In this document: positions 35,461 through 44,903 of the stretch, piece by piece
Layout: every line of letters begins with the position of its first letter
How positions within the stretch are numbered: the stretch's first letter is position 1
Assembly: GCF_018885265.1 (NCBI RefSeq)
Contig: NZ_CP076538.1
Coordinates: 558,001 to 622,000, forward strand
Direction: 5' to 3'
From: Amycolatopsis aidingensis
GTDB lineage: Bacteria > Actinomycetota > Actinomycetes > Mycobacteriales > Pseudonocardiaceae
Length of the DNA stretch: 64,000 bases
Position numbers and translations under genes: made by a program
Notes under the pieces: model-generated
What the model saw: only the letters and a program-made list of their open reading frames with translations
The model's database searches: none
Told to the model about the DNA's origin: nothing

Positions 35461-36194
35461 CGCAGTACGCCTTCGCCCTCGTTCTGCTGGCGCTGAGCTG
35501 CCTGCTCGCCGGTTCGAGTACGGCCAGCGCCCGGCTGACCAGGGTGCTGTCTGCGGCGCATCCGCCCGGCCTGCGAGCCAGGCCGTACCCGCGGTACCCG
35601 CGGCTCGCCCTGTTCGCTGTGCCGCCTGCCGTGCTGGTTGCCGTGGTGGGCGGCTGGCCGTTCGGCGTACTGGCCGCGATTCCCGTCGCCGCCTGCGCCG
35701 CCTATCTCGGCTGCCGGGTGGATGGTGGGCGGGCCCGGCAGGGTGCCCCCGCGGAACCGGCCCGGCTTGCCGCGAGCTGGGATCTGCTCGCGGCAAGCCT
35801 GCGCGCCGGGTTGCCGGTGCCCGTGGCCGTGCGCGTGGTCGCGGCCGGAATGCCGTCGAGCCCGGCCACGGCCCTGACCGCCACGGCCGACCTGCTGGTA
35901 CTCGGAGCCGACCCGGCGGAGGCGTGGGCCCCGGCAAGGGCCTGCGCGGCTACCGCGGAGTTCGCCAGGGCTGCCTGCCGCACGGCGCGGTCCGGCACCG
36001 CGCTGGCCGAGGTGGCCGCGGAACTCGCCGTGCGGATCCGCGCGTCGCTCGGTGACCGAGCCGAAGCCCGGGCGCAACGGGTGGCGGTTCTGGTGGCCGC
36101 TCCGCTGGGCCTGTGCTTCCTGCCCGCGTTCCTCTGCCTGGGGGTGATTCCGGTTGTGGTGGGCCTCGCCAGCCGGCTCAGCATCGTGTCCTGA
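35457..36194 (+). CDS. tadC: Tad inner-membrane protein TadC
   Basis: 245 residues. A T2SS F-type domain (ASWDLLAASLRAGLPVPVAV, CRTARSGTALAEVAAELAVR) lies between N-terminal hydrophobic segments and a final pair (VLVAAPLGLCFLPAFLCLGV, IPVVVGLASRL). It is the second platform protein, translationally coupled to tadB by an ATGA overlap. It matches Rv3657c in position. Confidence 0.87.
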   Translation: MTQYAFALVLLALSCLLAGSSTASARLTRVLSAAHPPGLRARPYPRYPRLALFAVPPAVLVAVVGGWPFGVLAAIPVAACAAYLGCRVDGGRARQGAPAEPARLAASWDLLAASLRAGLPVPVAVRVVAAGMPSSPATALTATADLLVLGADPAEAWAPARACAATAEFARAACRTARSGTALAEVAAELAVRIRASLGDRAEARAQRVAVLVAAPLGLCFLPAFLCLGVIPVVVGLASRLSIVS

Positions 36195-36267
36195 ACAGCC
36201 TCGCCCCCATACGCCACCGACCCGCCCTACCGACTCAAGCGCCGTTGCGGCGTGGAAAGGACCGACC

Positions 36268-36495
36268 ATGATCAACGGAGCACCATCGCGCCCGATCAGG
36301 GGGCTGCTCGACGGGCTGCGCGCCCGGCCCCTCCGCCTCCTCGTCCGGGACGACGGCATGAGTACGGCCGAGTACGCCATCGGCACTATCGCAGCCGCGG
36401 CCTTCGCCGCGCTGCTGTACACGGTGGTGACCGGCGAGAACGTGCTCACAGAGCTGACCTCGCTGGTCGAGCAAGCGCTCACGACGGAGTTCTGA
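36268..36495 (+). CDS. Flp-like pilin (DUF4244)
   Basis: 75 residues. A basic leader (RPLRLLVRDDG) precedes the pilin hydrophobic helix MSTAEYAIGTIAAAAFAALL, where the G-M-S-T-A-E-Y junction gives the prepilin cleavage site and the conserved Glu at mature position about +5. It is the only obvious major pilin candidate in the locus and matches Rv3656c. No prepilin peptidase is visible in the window. It overlaps the next gene by one base. Confidence 0.9.
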   Translation: MINGAPSRPIRGLLDGLRARPLRLLVRDDGMSTAEYAIGTIAAAAFAALLYTVVTGENVLTELTSLVEQALTTEF

Positions 36496-36905
36496 TGATC
36501 ACCGCGCGGGTTCGAGCAGGCCCCGTCGCCAGGAGAGACGAGGGTCAGGTCACGGTGGAGGCGGCGATCTCCCTTTCCGCGCTGCTCGCCGTGTTCGGCC
36601 TGATCCTGGCTTGCCTCGGTGCGATCGTCGACCAGTTGCGGTGCACCGACGCGGCCAGGGAAGCGGCCCGCCTGGTGGCGCGGGGACAGCGCCATCTCGC
36701 CGCCGAGGCCGTCCGGACGATCGGTCCGGACGGGGCGCGGTTGGACATCCGCACGGAGGGTGCGGGCGTGACCGTCGCCGTTGCCGAGGCACCCGATGAC
36801 GGCTTGTTGCCCGGGGTCCGGGCACGCGCCGAGGCCTACGCGTTGCTGGAGCCGGGAGTCACCGCACCGCCCGCCGGCGAGGGGAGTACCGATGACCTGC
36901 GCTGA
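36495..36905 (+). CDS. TadE-like pseudopilin
   Basis: 136 residues. The TadE signature is visible: DEGQVTVEAAISLSALLAVF with the E-G-x-x-T-V-E-A motif and one membrane helix, then CLGAIVDQLRCTDAAREAAR. The extracytoplasmic part is short. It matches Rv3655c and is probably a minor pilin. Stop and start overlap both neighbours. Confidence 0.88.
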   Translation: MITARVRAGPVARRDEGQVTVEAAISLSALLAVFGLILACLGAIVDQLRCTDAAREAARLVARGQRHLAAEAVRTIGPDGARLDIRTEGAGVTVAVAEAPDDGLLPGVRARAEAYALLEPGVTAPPAGEGSTDDLR

Positions 36906-37266
36906 ACCGACCCGCACTGGACCGGACCACGGCGATCGCGGTTTCGCGGTGGTGTGGGCGGCCGGTGCCATCGCGGCCCTGCTCGTGCTGGCGAGCGTCG
37001 TCTGCTGGCTCGGCACGGCCCTGGTGACCCGGCACCGCGCGGCGGGCGCCGCCGACCTGGCCGCACTGGGTGCCGCCGGCCACGCGGTGCACGGCCAGGA
37101 AGAGGCCTGCGCCAGGGCCCGCACCGTCGCCGACCGGATGGGCGCCAGGGTCCGGGAGTGCGAACTCCTCGGCTGGGATGCCGTGGTGCGGGTGGAGGCG
37201 TCGCCGCCGGACGCGCTGGCCGGGCTGGGCGCCACCACGGCCCGTGCCCGAGCCGGGCCGCCCTGA
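36892..37266 (+). CDS. TadE/TadG-like secreted protein (Rv3654c type)
   Basis: 124 residues. It begins DRGFAVVWAAGAIAALLVLA, one membrane helix, followed by TRHRAAGAADLAALGAAGHA and a short cysteine-containing domain (ACARARTVADRMGARVRECE). This fits the small TadE-like protein family found next to the tad ATPase and DECH helicase in actinobacteria. It is the last gene of the tad operon. Confidence 0.82.
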   Translation: MTCAEPTRTGPDHGDRGFAVVWAAGAIAALLVLASVVCWLGTALVTRHRAAGAADLAALGAAGHAVHGQEEACARARTVADRMGARVRECELLGWDAVVRVEASPPDALAGLGATTARARAGPP

Positions 37267-37664
37267 GGCCCGCCCGTGTCGATGCGGTCGACCGGCGGTC
37301 GGGCACGGTGACGAGCCGGGCGGTACGGCTCACCTGTCGCGCGGCGGGCAGGGATTGGCCCGTTCGGCGGTCGAGCGGTCCCTCCTGCACGGTGAGCGGT
37401 ATCACAGGCCCGAACACCCAGGTGGGGCGCGTGGTGGCGAACCGCGACCAACGGGGCGGGCGGGGCTAGGCCAAGCCGGTCATCGGCCGGCGATCTTCAG
37501 CCGGACCGTTAACGCGCCGCTCACTCATCGTTCGTTACCGGCCGGTTGGCGCCAGGGATCTACCGGCACTGTGCAAATTGCCGTTTAGTCAGGTGTAGGC
37601 CCGCTGCCAAGCCTTGAAGGGGCGGTGGGGCAGCAGAAGAAGTCTGGAGGAGGCCGAGCTAACG
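37267..37664. other. 398-bp intergenic region after the tad operon
   Basis: No convincing reading frame. It contains the end of the tad operon and the upstream region of the primase/polymerase-like gene. GC-rich short inverted elements such as CCGGTCATCGGCCGGCGA are present but no clear terminator. Confidence 0.45.
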
Positions 37665-38318
37665 ATGTTGGACACGGACTGGTCGGAAGGCTGGCGCGGA
37701 GCGTTCGGAATCGAACTCCGCGCCGAGGCGATCGGCCTTGCCTGGCGGGGCTGGCCGGTGCTGCCCGGCACCTACCCGGCGGGCGAGGACACCGACCGGG
37801 CAGCCACCGAATGGAGCCGTCCGGTTCCCGCCCACGCCGACTGGCATGAGCGCCTCGGTGCTCACCCGCACAAGGTCGCTTCGTGGTGGACCGGCACCCC
37901 CTACAGCCTGTTGGTGGCGACCGGCACCGTGCTCGACGCGGTCGAGGTCGACGACGAACTGGGCCGCCGCGCTGCCCGGCTGCTGCGGGTGCAGGGAGCT
38001 CCGGCGCCGATCGTGGCGATGCCGAACGGCCGGTGGCTGTTCCTCACCACGGTTGCCGACCGGCTGCCCACCGCCCTCGCCGAGGACGACAGCGTCGAGT
38101 GGCACGGCGCGGGTGGCTGGGTTCCGCTTCCGCCGTCCCCCTTCGAGCAGGGCGTGGTGCACTGGCGGGTCAAGCCCGAGGTCTGGGGCTGGCGCCTGCC
38201 GGAGGCCACCGCCGTGCACGAGGTCCTCGCCCGCGCCCTGAACGGTTCGACGCCGGACGACGCCCCGGCGCCTGGCACCACTCAGGAGCTGCTCGCGGTA
38301 GGACGTTCAGCAGCTTGA
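37665..38318 (+). CDS. Primase/polymerase-domain-like protein
   Basis: 217 residues. The pattern IGLAWRGWPVLPGTYPAGED, then the hydrophobic core and ALAEDDSVEWHGAGGWVPLP, resembles the N-terminal part of actinobacterial 'bifunctional DNA primase/polymerase' proteins. The catalytic acidic triad of active Prim-Pol enzymes is not evident, so it may be a non-catalytic relative. The ATG at 37665 has GGAGG upstream but at a long spacing. The 3' end overlaps the convergent helicase gene by 37 bp. Confidence 0.6.
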   Translation: MLDTDWSEGWRGAFGIELRAEAIGLAWRGWPVLPGTYPAGEDTDRAATEWSRPVPAHADWHERLGAHPHKVASWWTGTPYSLLVATGTVLDAVEVDDELGRRAARLLRVQGAPAPIVAMPNGRWLFLTTVADRLPTALAEDDSVEWHGAGGWVPLPPSPFEQGVVHWRVKPEVWGWRLPEATAVHEVLARALNGSTPDDAPAPGTTQELLAVGRSAA

Positions 38319-40678
38319 TTGACCATCAGGTGGTCGTGCCGGCTCTCGTGTTGACGTACAGCCCCGAGCACGATGTCCAGCACGACCACGGCCCCTGCCT
38401 TGTCCAGCGGATCGTTGCCGTTCCCGCACTTCGGCGACTGTACGCAGGACGGGCATCCCGCCGGGCACTCGCAGGAGACGATCGCCTCCCGCGTAGCGGC
38501 CAGCCATGGGACCAACGCGGCAAAACCGCGGTCGGCGAATCCCGCGCCTCCGGGATGGCCGTCGTGCACGAACACCGTCGCCTCCCCGGTGTCCTCGTGC
38601 AGCGCGGTGGAGACCCCGCCGATATCCCATCGGTCGCACGTAGCGAACAGCGGTAGCAGGCCGATCGCCGCGTGCTCGGCGGCGTGCAGGGCGCCGGGGA
38701 TGCGCGCCGGAAGCAGTCCGGCGCCCCCCGGCGCCCTGCCCTTATTCCAAGCTTCCCCGCGCAGCAGTTCGTCGCTCACCGTGTACCAGACCGCCCTGGT
38801 TTGCAGCCGCTGCTCGGGCAGATCCAACGGAACCTGGTCGAGCACCTCACCCGAAGGCAGCTTGCGCAGGTAGCCGACCACCTGCGAGGTCACCGCCACC
38901 TCGCCGAGGCAGGCCCGGACCTCGCCGTAGACCTCCTCCCGCTGGGTAGCCAGCACCGAGATGTCCACCACCTCGCGGGCCGAGGTGGTCCACTCCGGTG
39001 TCTCCGCGTGCACCAGCGCCAGCCCCGCCTCCAGGTCCAGTTCGTCGACCACGTACGACGAACCCTGGTGCAGGTACACCGCGCCGGTATGCACCGTGCT
39101 GCAGGCCGAGGCCGCGTCCACCGTGCCGAGCATCCGCGAGGTGTCCGACTCGACCACCGCCACCTGCTCCCCGCCGGAACCGCGGATGTCCACCTCCGCC
39201 TGTGGGCGGTCCCGGCTGGTCCAGTACCACCCGCTCGCCCTTCGGCGCAGCACCTTGTCCTCGACCAGCGAGTCCAGCACGGCACGGGCGGCCGCGCCGC
39301 CGAAGGTCTCCAACTCGGCCGCGGTGAGCGGTAGCTCGGCGGCGGCGCAGGCGAGCTGCGGGGCCAGCACATACGGGTTCGCCGGGTCCAGCACCGCGGT
39401 CTCCACCGGGCGATCCAGCACCGCGGCCGGATGGTGCACCAGGTAGGTGTCCAGCGGGTCGTCCCGTGCGACGAACACGACCAGGGCGTCATCACCCGCG
39501 CGCCCGGCCCGGCCCGCCTGCTGCCAGAACGAGGCCAGGGTGCCCGGGTAACCGGCCAGCACCACCGCGTCCAGCCCGGCGATATCCACCCCCAGCTCCA
39601 GCGCGTTGGTGGTAGCCGCGCCCAGCAACTCGCCGGAAAGCAGGGCGGCTTCCAGCTCGCGGCGCTCTTCCGGGAGGAAGCCACCCCGGTACGCGGCGAC
39701 CAGCTCGGGCAAAGACGAGTCCACTTCGGACAGTATGCGGCGGGCACCGAGCGCGGTCAGTTCCGCGCCCCGGCGGGACCGCACGAAGGCCAGCGAGCGC
39801 GCCCCCTCGATGACCAGTTCGGCCAGGATGCGGGCCGCCTCGGCGCCGGCGGAGCGCCGCACCGGCGCCCCGTTCTCGCCGGCCAGTTCGTCCAGCAACG
39901 GCGGCTCCCACAGGGCGACCGTGCGCGCTCCGCGGGGGGAAGTGTCCGTCACCACCGGGGTGCAGTCCACACCGGACAGCCGGGTGGCGAACTCGTCTGG
40001 GTCGGCCGTGGTGGCCGAGGCCAGCACGAACACCGGATCCGAACCATAGCGCCTTGCCACCCGGCGCAGCCTGCGCAGCAACAGCGCCACGTGCGAGCCG
40101 AACACCCCGCGGTAGCTGTGGCACTCGTCCACCACCACGTGGGTCAGCCTGCGAAACAGCCGTGCCCAGCGGCCATGCGCGGGCAGGATCCCGCGGTGCA
40201 GCATGTCCGGGTTGGTGAACACCCAGCGCGCGTGCGCCCGCACCCAGTCACGCTCGGCCATGGGGGTGTCCCCGTCGTAGGCGGCCGGCCGCACCCAGCC
40301 CGGGTCCATAGCGGACACGGCGCGCAGCTGGTCGGCGCCGAGCGCCTTGGTCGGTGCAAGGTAGAGCGCGCCGGCCTTGGGGGCCTCGGCCAGGCCGGCG
40401 AGTACCGGCAGCTGGTAGCCAAGCGACTTCCCCGAGGCCGTACCGGTCGCGATCACCACATGCCGCCCGGACCGGATCAGGGATGCCGCCTCCACCTGAT
40501 GGGCCCACGGCCGCTCGACCCCGGTCGTCCGGACCGAGCTGACGACATCCTCCGGCACCCAATCCGGCCAGTCGGCGAAACCGGCCTCGCGTTCGGGTAA
40601 CTCCGCGACATGGGTGACCGGGTTGCGATCCTCCGGGATACCCGCCGTCACCCGGCGCAGCAGGCGCCGCGCCCGCAT
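38282..40678 (-). CDS. DEAD/DECH-box ATP-dependent helicase (Rv3649-like)
   Basis: About 798 residues. Helicase motifs: IATGTASGKSLGYQLPVL (Walker A), VVVDECHSYRGVFGSH (DECH box), VLASATTADP (motif III), ATTNALELGVDIAGLDAVV and QQAGRAGRAGDDALV (motifs V-VI). The C-terminus has DUF1998 with a cysteine cluster CECPAGCPSCVQSPKCGNG, probably metal-binding. This is the actinobacterial helicase found next to tad loci. The ATG at 38-series is 40678; an upstream GTG at 40699 is also in frame. Role in nucleic-acid repair is inferred from the family. Confidence 0.93.
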   Translation of the reverse strand: MRARRLLRRVTAGIPEDRNPVTHVAELPEREAGFADWPDWVPEDVVSSVRTTGVERPWAHQVEAASLIRSGRHVVIATGTASGKSLGYQLPVLAGLAEAPKAGALYLAPTKALGADQLRAVSAMDPGWVRPAAYDGDTPMAERDWVRAHARWVFTNPDMLHRGILPAHGRWARLFRRLTHVVVDECHSYRGVFGSHVALLLRRLRRVARRYGSDPVFVLASATTADPDEFATRLSGVDCTPVVTDTSPRGARTVALWEPPLLDELAGENGAPVRRSAGAEAARILAELVIEGARSLAFVRSRRGAELTALGARRILSEVDSSLPELVAAYRGGFLPEERRELEAALLSGELLGAATTNALELGVDIAGLDAVVLAGYPGTLASFWQQAGRAGRAGDDALVVFVARDDPLDTYLVHHPAAVLDRPVETAVLDPANPYVLAPQLACAAAELPLTAAELETFGGAAARAVLDSLVEDKVLRRRASGWYWTSRDRPQAEVDIRGSGGEQVAVVESDTSRMLGTVDAASACSTVHTGAVYLHQGSSYVVDELDLEAGLALVHAETPEWTTSAREVVDISVLATQREEVYGEVRACLGEVAVTSQVVGYLRKLPSGEVLDQVPLDLPEQRLQTRAVWYTVSDELLRGEAWNKGRAPGGAGLLPARIPGALHAAEHAAIGLLPLFATCDRWDIGGVSTALHEDTGEATVFVHDGHPGGAGFADRGFAALVPWLAATREAIVSCECPAGCPSCVQSPKCGNGNDPLDKAGAVVVLDIVLGAVRQHESRHDHLMVNQAAERPTASSS

Positions 40679-41051
40679 GCCTTCTCCCGCGCCGTCCACC
40701 CGGCGAGCTTGGCATACCGGCGGTGCGGCGTGTGGCCGGGCGGAGCAGGTCAGCGGATCGGTTCAGTGAGGGGACTCACAACGTCGCATTTGGTTCGGCC
40801 GTTCGGCGGTGGCCCGTCCGGCACGCCCCCAGCGACCTGCCTTGACCTGCGCCGACATCCGGGAGCCCGGCACCGAGCACGCGCTGTTCGTTACTTTGCG
40901 TATCGGAACAGGGACGCCTTGCCGGAGCGATCAGTGATACCAATACACTCCGCCCAACCACACCACCTGTGGTGCATTCCATGCCAGCGTCGGCGCAGTC
41001 GTTCGATCGGCGGCCCGTCGCTGACGACAGGCGACGTTTCCAGGAGGACGA
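40679..41051. other. Intergenic region upstream of hppA
   Basis: This spacer divides the divergent helicase and hppA genes and holds both promoters. A 14-bp palindrome CACCAC-CT-GTGGTG lies at 40961-40974. I could not fix promoter boxes. Confidence 0.45.
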
Positions 41052-43337
41052 ATGTCCCGGCATTTCCTCGCGGCGGGCTCCGCGGAGCTCTCCGGAGGTG
41101 ACTACGGCATCGTGGCCGTGGTCGCCGTGGTCGCCCTTGCCGCACTGGTCATTGGCTACCTACTGCTCAAGGAGGTGCTGGCCGCAGGCCAGGGCACCCC
41201 CAAGATGCAGGAGATCGCCAAGGCGGTGCAGGAAGGCGCGGCCGCCTACCTCAACCGGCAACGGAAGACGCTCGCGATTTTCGGCGTGGTCGTTTTTCTC
41301 CTGCTGCTGGTGCTTCCCGCGGAAGACTGGAGTGAGCGGATAGGCCGATCGCTGTTCTTCCTCGTTGGCGCGGTCTTCTCGTTCGCGATCGGTTATCTCG
41401 GCATGTGGCTGGCCACCAGGGCCAACCTCCGGGTCGCCGCCGCGGCGAGGGAAGGCAACGGCGCCAGGGAGAAGGCGATGCGGATCGCCTTCCGGACCGG
41501 TGGTGTGGTCGGCATGATCACGGTCGGGCTCGGACTCTTCGGCGCGGCGGTGGTCGTACTGGTGTACGCGGGCCAGGCGCCCAAGGTGCTGGAGGGCTTC
41601 GGTTTCGGTGCCGCCCTGATCGCCATGTTCATGCGTGTCGGCGGCGGTATCTTCACCAAGGCCGCCGACGTCGGCGCCGACCTGGTCGGCAAGGTCGAGC
41701 AGAACATTCCCGAGGACGACCCGCGCAACGCCGCCACCATCGCCGACAACGTCGGGGACAACGTGGGCGACTGCGCCGGGATGGCGGCCGACCTCTTCGA
41801 GTCCTACGCGGTGACCCTGGTCGCCGCGCTGATCCTTGGCAGCGCCGCCTTCGGCGCGACCGGCGCGGGCCTGACCTTCCCGCTGATCATCCCGGCGATC
41901 GGCGTGATCACAGCGGTGATCGGGATCTACATCACCAGGGCCAGGGCAGGCGAAGGCGGGCTCACCACGATCAACCGCTCGTTCTACATCTCCGCGGTGA
42001 TTTCCGCGGTGCTCTCGGCCATCGCGGCCTTCGTGTTCCTGCCGGACTCCTTCGCCGAGGCCACCGGCAGCCCGGCGGTAATCGCCACCGTCTCGGTGAT
42101 CATCGGCATCGTGCTGGCCGGGGTCATCCTCTGGCTCACCGGCTACTACACCGGCACCGAGCACAAGCCGGTCAAGGACGTCGGCAAGAGCTCGGAGACC
42201 GGTCCGGCCACGGTGATCCTGTCCGGGATCTCGGTGGGCTTCGAGTCCGCCGTGTACACCGCGCTGGTGGTCGGTGCCGCGGTCTTCGGCGCCTACCTGA
42301 TCGGCGGCAGCGTCGCGCTGTTCGCGGTGGCGCTGGCCGGAACCGGCCTGCTCACCACGGTCGGCGTGATCGTCGCGATGGACACCTTCGGCCCGGTCTC
42401 GGACAACGCGCAGGGCATCGCCGAGATGTCCGGCGACCTGGAAGAGGGCGAGGGCGTGCAGATCCTCACCGAGCTGGACGCCGTCGGCAACACCACCAAG
42501 GCGATCACCAAGGGCATCGCGATCTCCACCGCGGTACTCGCCGCGACCGCGCTGTTCGGCTCCTACTCCGAGTCGATCCTGACTAAGCTGGAAGAACTCG
42601 GCCTGGACATCAGCGCCTCCGACCTGTTCCTGGACCGGGTCGTCAGCCCGAACACGCTGATCGGTGTGATGATCGGTGCGGCCGTGGTGTTCCTGTTCTC
42701 CGGGCTCGCGGTGAACGCGGTCTCCCGCGCGGCCGGTGCCGTGGTGTACGAGGTGCGCAGGCAGTTCCGGGAGATCGCCGGGATCATGGAGGGCACCACC
42801 CGCCCCGAGTACGGCAAGGTGGTCGACCTGGTCACCAGGGACTCGTTGCGTGAATTGACCACGCCGGGCCTGCTGGCGATCTTGGCGCCGATCGCGGTCG
42901 GCTTCGGCCTCGGCACCGGTGCGCTGGCCGGTTATCTCGGCGGGGCCATCGCGGCGGGCATGCTGATGGCGGTGTTCCTCGCCAACTCCGGTGGCGCATG
43001 GGACAACGCGAAGAAGCTGGTCGAGGACGGCCACCACGGTGGCAAGAACTCCGAGGCCCACGCGGCCACCGTGATCGGGGACACCGTGGGTGATCCGTTC
43101 AAGGACACCGCCGGTCCGGCGATCAACCCGCTGATCAAGGTGATGAACCTGGTCTCGCTGCTGATCGCCCCCGCCGTGGTGACCCTCTCGGTCGGACCGG
43201 ACGCCTCGGACCCGCTGCGCATCGCGATCGCGGTGGTCGCCGCGCTGATCATCGCGGTGGCGATCGTGGTGTCCAAGCGTCGCGGCAACGCGATCGCCGA
43301 CACCCCGAGCAACGCGGAGGCGGCCAACGCCTCCTGA
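41052..43337 (+). CDS. hppA: Membrane-bound H+-translocating pyrophosphatase
   Basis: 761 residues and about 16 membrane segments. The catalytic loop KAADVGADLVGKVEQNIPED, followed by NAATIADNVGDNVGDCAG, holds the pyrophosphate- and Mg-binding aspartates. A second set is DNAQGIAEMSGDLEEG, and the third is DTVGDPFKDTAGPAINPL. The segment GNTTKAITKG has Lys at the position where K+-dependent enzymes carry Ala, so this is the K+-independent proton-pumping type. It turns PPi from biosynthesis into a proton gradient. The ATG follows CCAGGAGGACGA. Confidence 0.97.
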   Translation: MSRHFLAAGSAELSGGDYGIVAVVAVVALAALVIGYLLLKEVLAAGQGTPKMQEIAKAVQEGAAAYLNRQRKTLAIFGVVVFLLLLVLPAEDWSERIGRSLFFLVGAVFSFAIGYLGMWLATRANLRVAAAAREGNGAREKAMRIAFRTGGVVGMITVGLGLFGAAVVVLVYAGQAPKVLEGFGFGAALIAMFMRVGGGIFTKAADVGADLVGKVEQNIPEDDPRNAATIADNVGDNVGDCAGMAADLFESYAVTLVAALILGSAAFGATGAGLTFPLIIPAIGVITAVIGIYITRARAGEGGLTTINRSFYISAVISAVLSAIAAFVFLPDSFAEATGSPAVIATVSVIIGIVLAGVILWLTGYYTGTEHKPVKDVGKSSETGPATVILSGISVGFESAVYTALVVGAAVFGAYLIGGSVALFAVALAGTGLLTTVGVIVAMDTFGPVSDNAQGIAEMSGDLEEGEGVQILTELDAVGNTTKAITKGIAISTAVLAATALFGSYSESILTKLEELGLDISASDLFLDRVVSPNTLIGVMIGAAVVFLFSGLAVNAVSRAAGAVVYEVRRQFREIAGIMEGTTRPEYGKVVDLVTRDSLRELTTPGLLAILAPIAVGFGLGTGALAGYLGGAIAAGMLMAVFLANSGGAWDNAKKLVEDGHHGGKNSEAHAATVIGDTVGDPFKDTAGPAINPLIKVMNLVSLLIAPAVVTLSVGPDASDPLRIAIAVVAALIIAVAIVVSKRRGNAIADTPSNAEAANAS

Positions 43338-43349
43338 CCCTGGAACGGA

Positions 43350-43387
43350 CTCGGGCCCGTCGCGTGCCGGCACGCGACGGGCCCGAG
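43350..43387. terminator. Terminator of hppA
   Basis: A perfect 17-bp inverted repeat (left arm CTCGGGCCCGTCGCGTG) with a CCGG loop, starting 12 bases after the hppA stop. Confidence 0.85.
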
Positions 43388-43448
43388 GCTTTCCCCGCCG
43401 GGTAGCGTCCGGTATGGCATACCCGAGCCCCGCGGAGGAGCACCGACC

Positions 43449-44108
43449 ATGAGGTATCGCGTCGGGTCGCTGGCGGCCTGCCTGGCTATCCTGCTGACCG
43501 GATGTTCCAACGAGGAAGGCGGGCAGCCCCCGACCGGCTCGTCCGCACCGAGCACGACCGGCAGTGCGACCACCAGCACGACCACCCCGGCGCCCAGCAC
43601 CGGCGCTGACCCGAACGGCGGGGCCGCACCCGAGGACGAGAGCAACGCCGCCGATCCGGCCAATGTCGCGTGGATGAACGACTTCTGCGGCGCACTGACC
43701 GAGTTCGCCGCTCTCTCCGGCGCGCAGGCCCCGGAGATCGCCCCTGGCGATATCGCCGCGGCCAGGCGCGCCTTCAGCGAGCTGCTCGGCCGGTTCGACG
43801 GCGCGCTCGGCACGGCCGTAACCGATCTGCGGGCGTTGCGGCCCTCCCCGGTGCCGGAGGGCGAGGCCGAGAAGCAGGAGCTGCTGAAGCGGCTCGGTCC
43901 GGTGCGCAAGCAGATCGCCGACGCCAAGAGCAAGCTGGACGCGGCCAAGGGCGACGATCAGCAGGCCCTGATCGGCGCGGTGGGCAGTGTCCAGGAGGCG
44001 AGCACGACGCTGGCCGAGATCGGCAACCCGGTCGGGCGGATGGACGGAATTCCCGCACTCCGGGAAGCGGGCGGGCAGGCCCCGAACTGCGCTGACTTAC
44101 AAAAGTAA
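43449..44108 (+). CDS. Lipoprotein, paralogue 1
   Basis: 219 residues. A type II signal with lipobox LLTGC (cysteine near residue 18) is followed by a Ser/Thr/Pro-rich spacer and a helical domain (WMNDFCGALTEFAALSG; LRALRPSPVPEGEAEKQELL; DAKSKLDAAKGDDQQALIG). The cysteine in DFCG and one near the end (PNCADL) may pair. No family with known function was recognised. It is followed by a related gene. Confidence 0.82.
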   Translation: MRYRVGSLAACLAILLTGCSNEEGGQPPTGSSAPSTTGSATTSTTTPAPSTGADPNGGAAPEDESNAADPANVAWMNDFCGALTEFAALSGAQAPEIAPGDIAAARRAFSELLGRFDGALGTAVTDLRALRPSPVPEGEAEKQELLKRLGPVRKQIADAKSKLDAAKGDDQQALIGAVGSVQEASTTLAEIGNPVGRMDGIPALREAGGQAPNCADLQK

Positions 44109-44121
44109 CTCTCCGCAATGA

Positions 44122-44146
44122 GCGTGCTACCGGTTGGGTAGCACGC
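44122..44146. terminator. Hairpin between the two lipoprotein genes
   Basis: GCGTGCTACC/GGTAGCACGC with a 5-base loop, 13 bases after the first lipoprotein stop. The 10-bp stem fits a terminator. Confidence 0.7.
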
Positions 44147-44217
44147 GACTTGCGAACCTTGCTGAGATCGGTACCGTCAACACGGCTGTGCTTACGGTGC
44201 GTAAAGGAGGTGTCGGC

Positions 44218-44862
44218 GTGCGGCCGCGGAGTCCCGGGTTGGCGGCGGTACTGGCGGCGGGGCTGTGCCTGGTCCTCACCGGATGCGGCCAGCAACCACC
44301 GCAGGCCGCGCCCGCTGGCAGCGCGCAGGCGCCGCGCCCCACTCCCAGCAGCACCACGGCCGCGCCCGGCCAGGATCGGTTGCACCGGCAACGCGCCACG
44401 ACCGAGTGGGTCGACGGCTACTGCACCGCGGTGAGCGCGCTGGTGGACTCGATGTCCTCGATCCCGGAGATCGATCCGAGTACCCCGCGAAAGGCCTCCC
44501 GGACCTCCAGCGAGCTGCTCGGCGTGGTGATCGGCGGGCTGGACCGCACCCTGCGCAACCTGGACGACCTCGAGCCGTCGCCGGTACCGGTCGGGGACAT
44601 GGTGAAAGGCCGGGCGGTCGCCGACTACACCCGCATCCGGGAACGGGCGGTCAGCGCCAAGGAGCAGTTGGACGCCGCCGTCCGGGACGACACCCGGCGC
44701 GCCGCGATCGACGCCGTCGACGGGCCGCTGGAGGACCTCGGCAAGGTCAACCTGCTCGAGGGCATCGGCTCCACGCCGGAACTGGCCGCCGCGAGCAAGC
44801 GGGCGGTCACCTGCCGCAAGCTCACCGAGCAGGACCCGAGCCCGAGCCTCGGCCCGGCATAG
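44218..44862 (+). CDS. Lipoprotein, paralogue 2
   Basis: 214 residues, starting at a GTG with a near-perfect AAAGGAGGTG site. Lipobox VLTGC. It shares the layout of its neighbour: WVDGYCTAVSALVDSM, LDDLEPSPVPVGDMV, SAKEQLDAAVRDDTRRAAID and a late cysteine (VTCRKL). The two genes are an old tandem duplication. Function unknown; probably on the outer face of the cell membrane. Confidence 0.82.
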   Translation: MRPRSPGLAAVLAAGLCLVLTGCGQQPPQAAPAGSAQAPRPTPSSTTAAPGQDRLHRQRATTEWVDGYCTAVSALVDSMSSIPEIDPSTPRKASRTSSELLGVVIGGLDRTLRNLDDLEPSPVPVGDMVKGRAVADYTRIRERAVSAKEQLDAAVRDDTRRAAIDAVDGPLEDLGKVNLLEGIGSTPELAAASKRAVTCRKLTEQDPSPSLGPA

Positions 44863-44868
44863 GGGCCT

Positions 44869-44896
44869 GGTCGGGGGATCCGCGGCTCCCCCGACC
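44869..44896. terminator. Convergent terminator between lipoprotein 2 and the MerR gene
   Basis: GGTCGGGGGA/TCCCCCGACC with an 8-base loop lies in the 41-bp gap between two convergent genes and can serve both strands. Confidence 0.75.
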
Positions 44897-44903
44897 GGCC
44901 GCG

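Noticed and set aside
41160..43373. Minus-strand frame of 737 codons opposite hppA
   Set aside because: Asp/His/Arg/Gly-rich shadow of the highly conserved pyrophosphatase gene.
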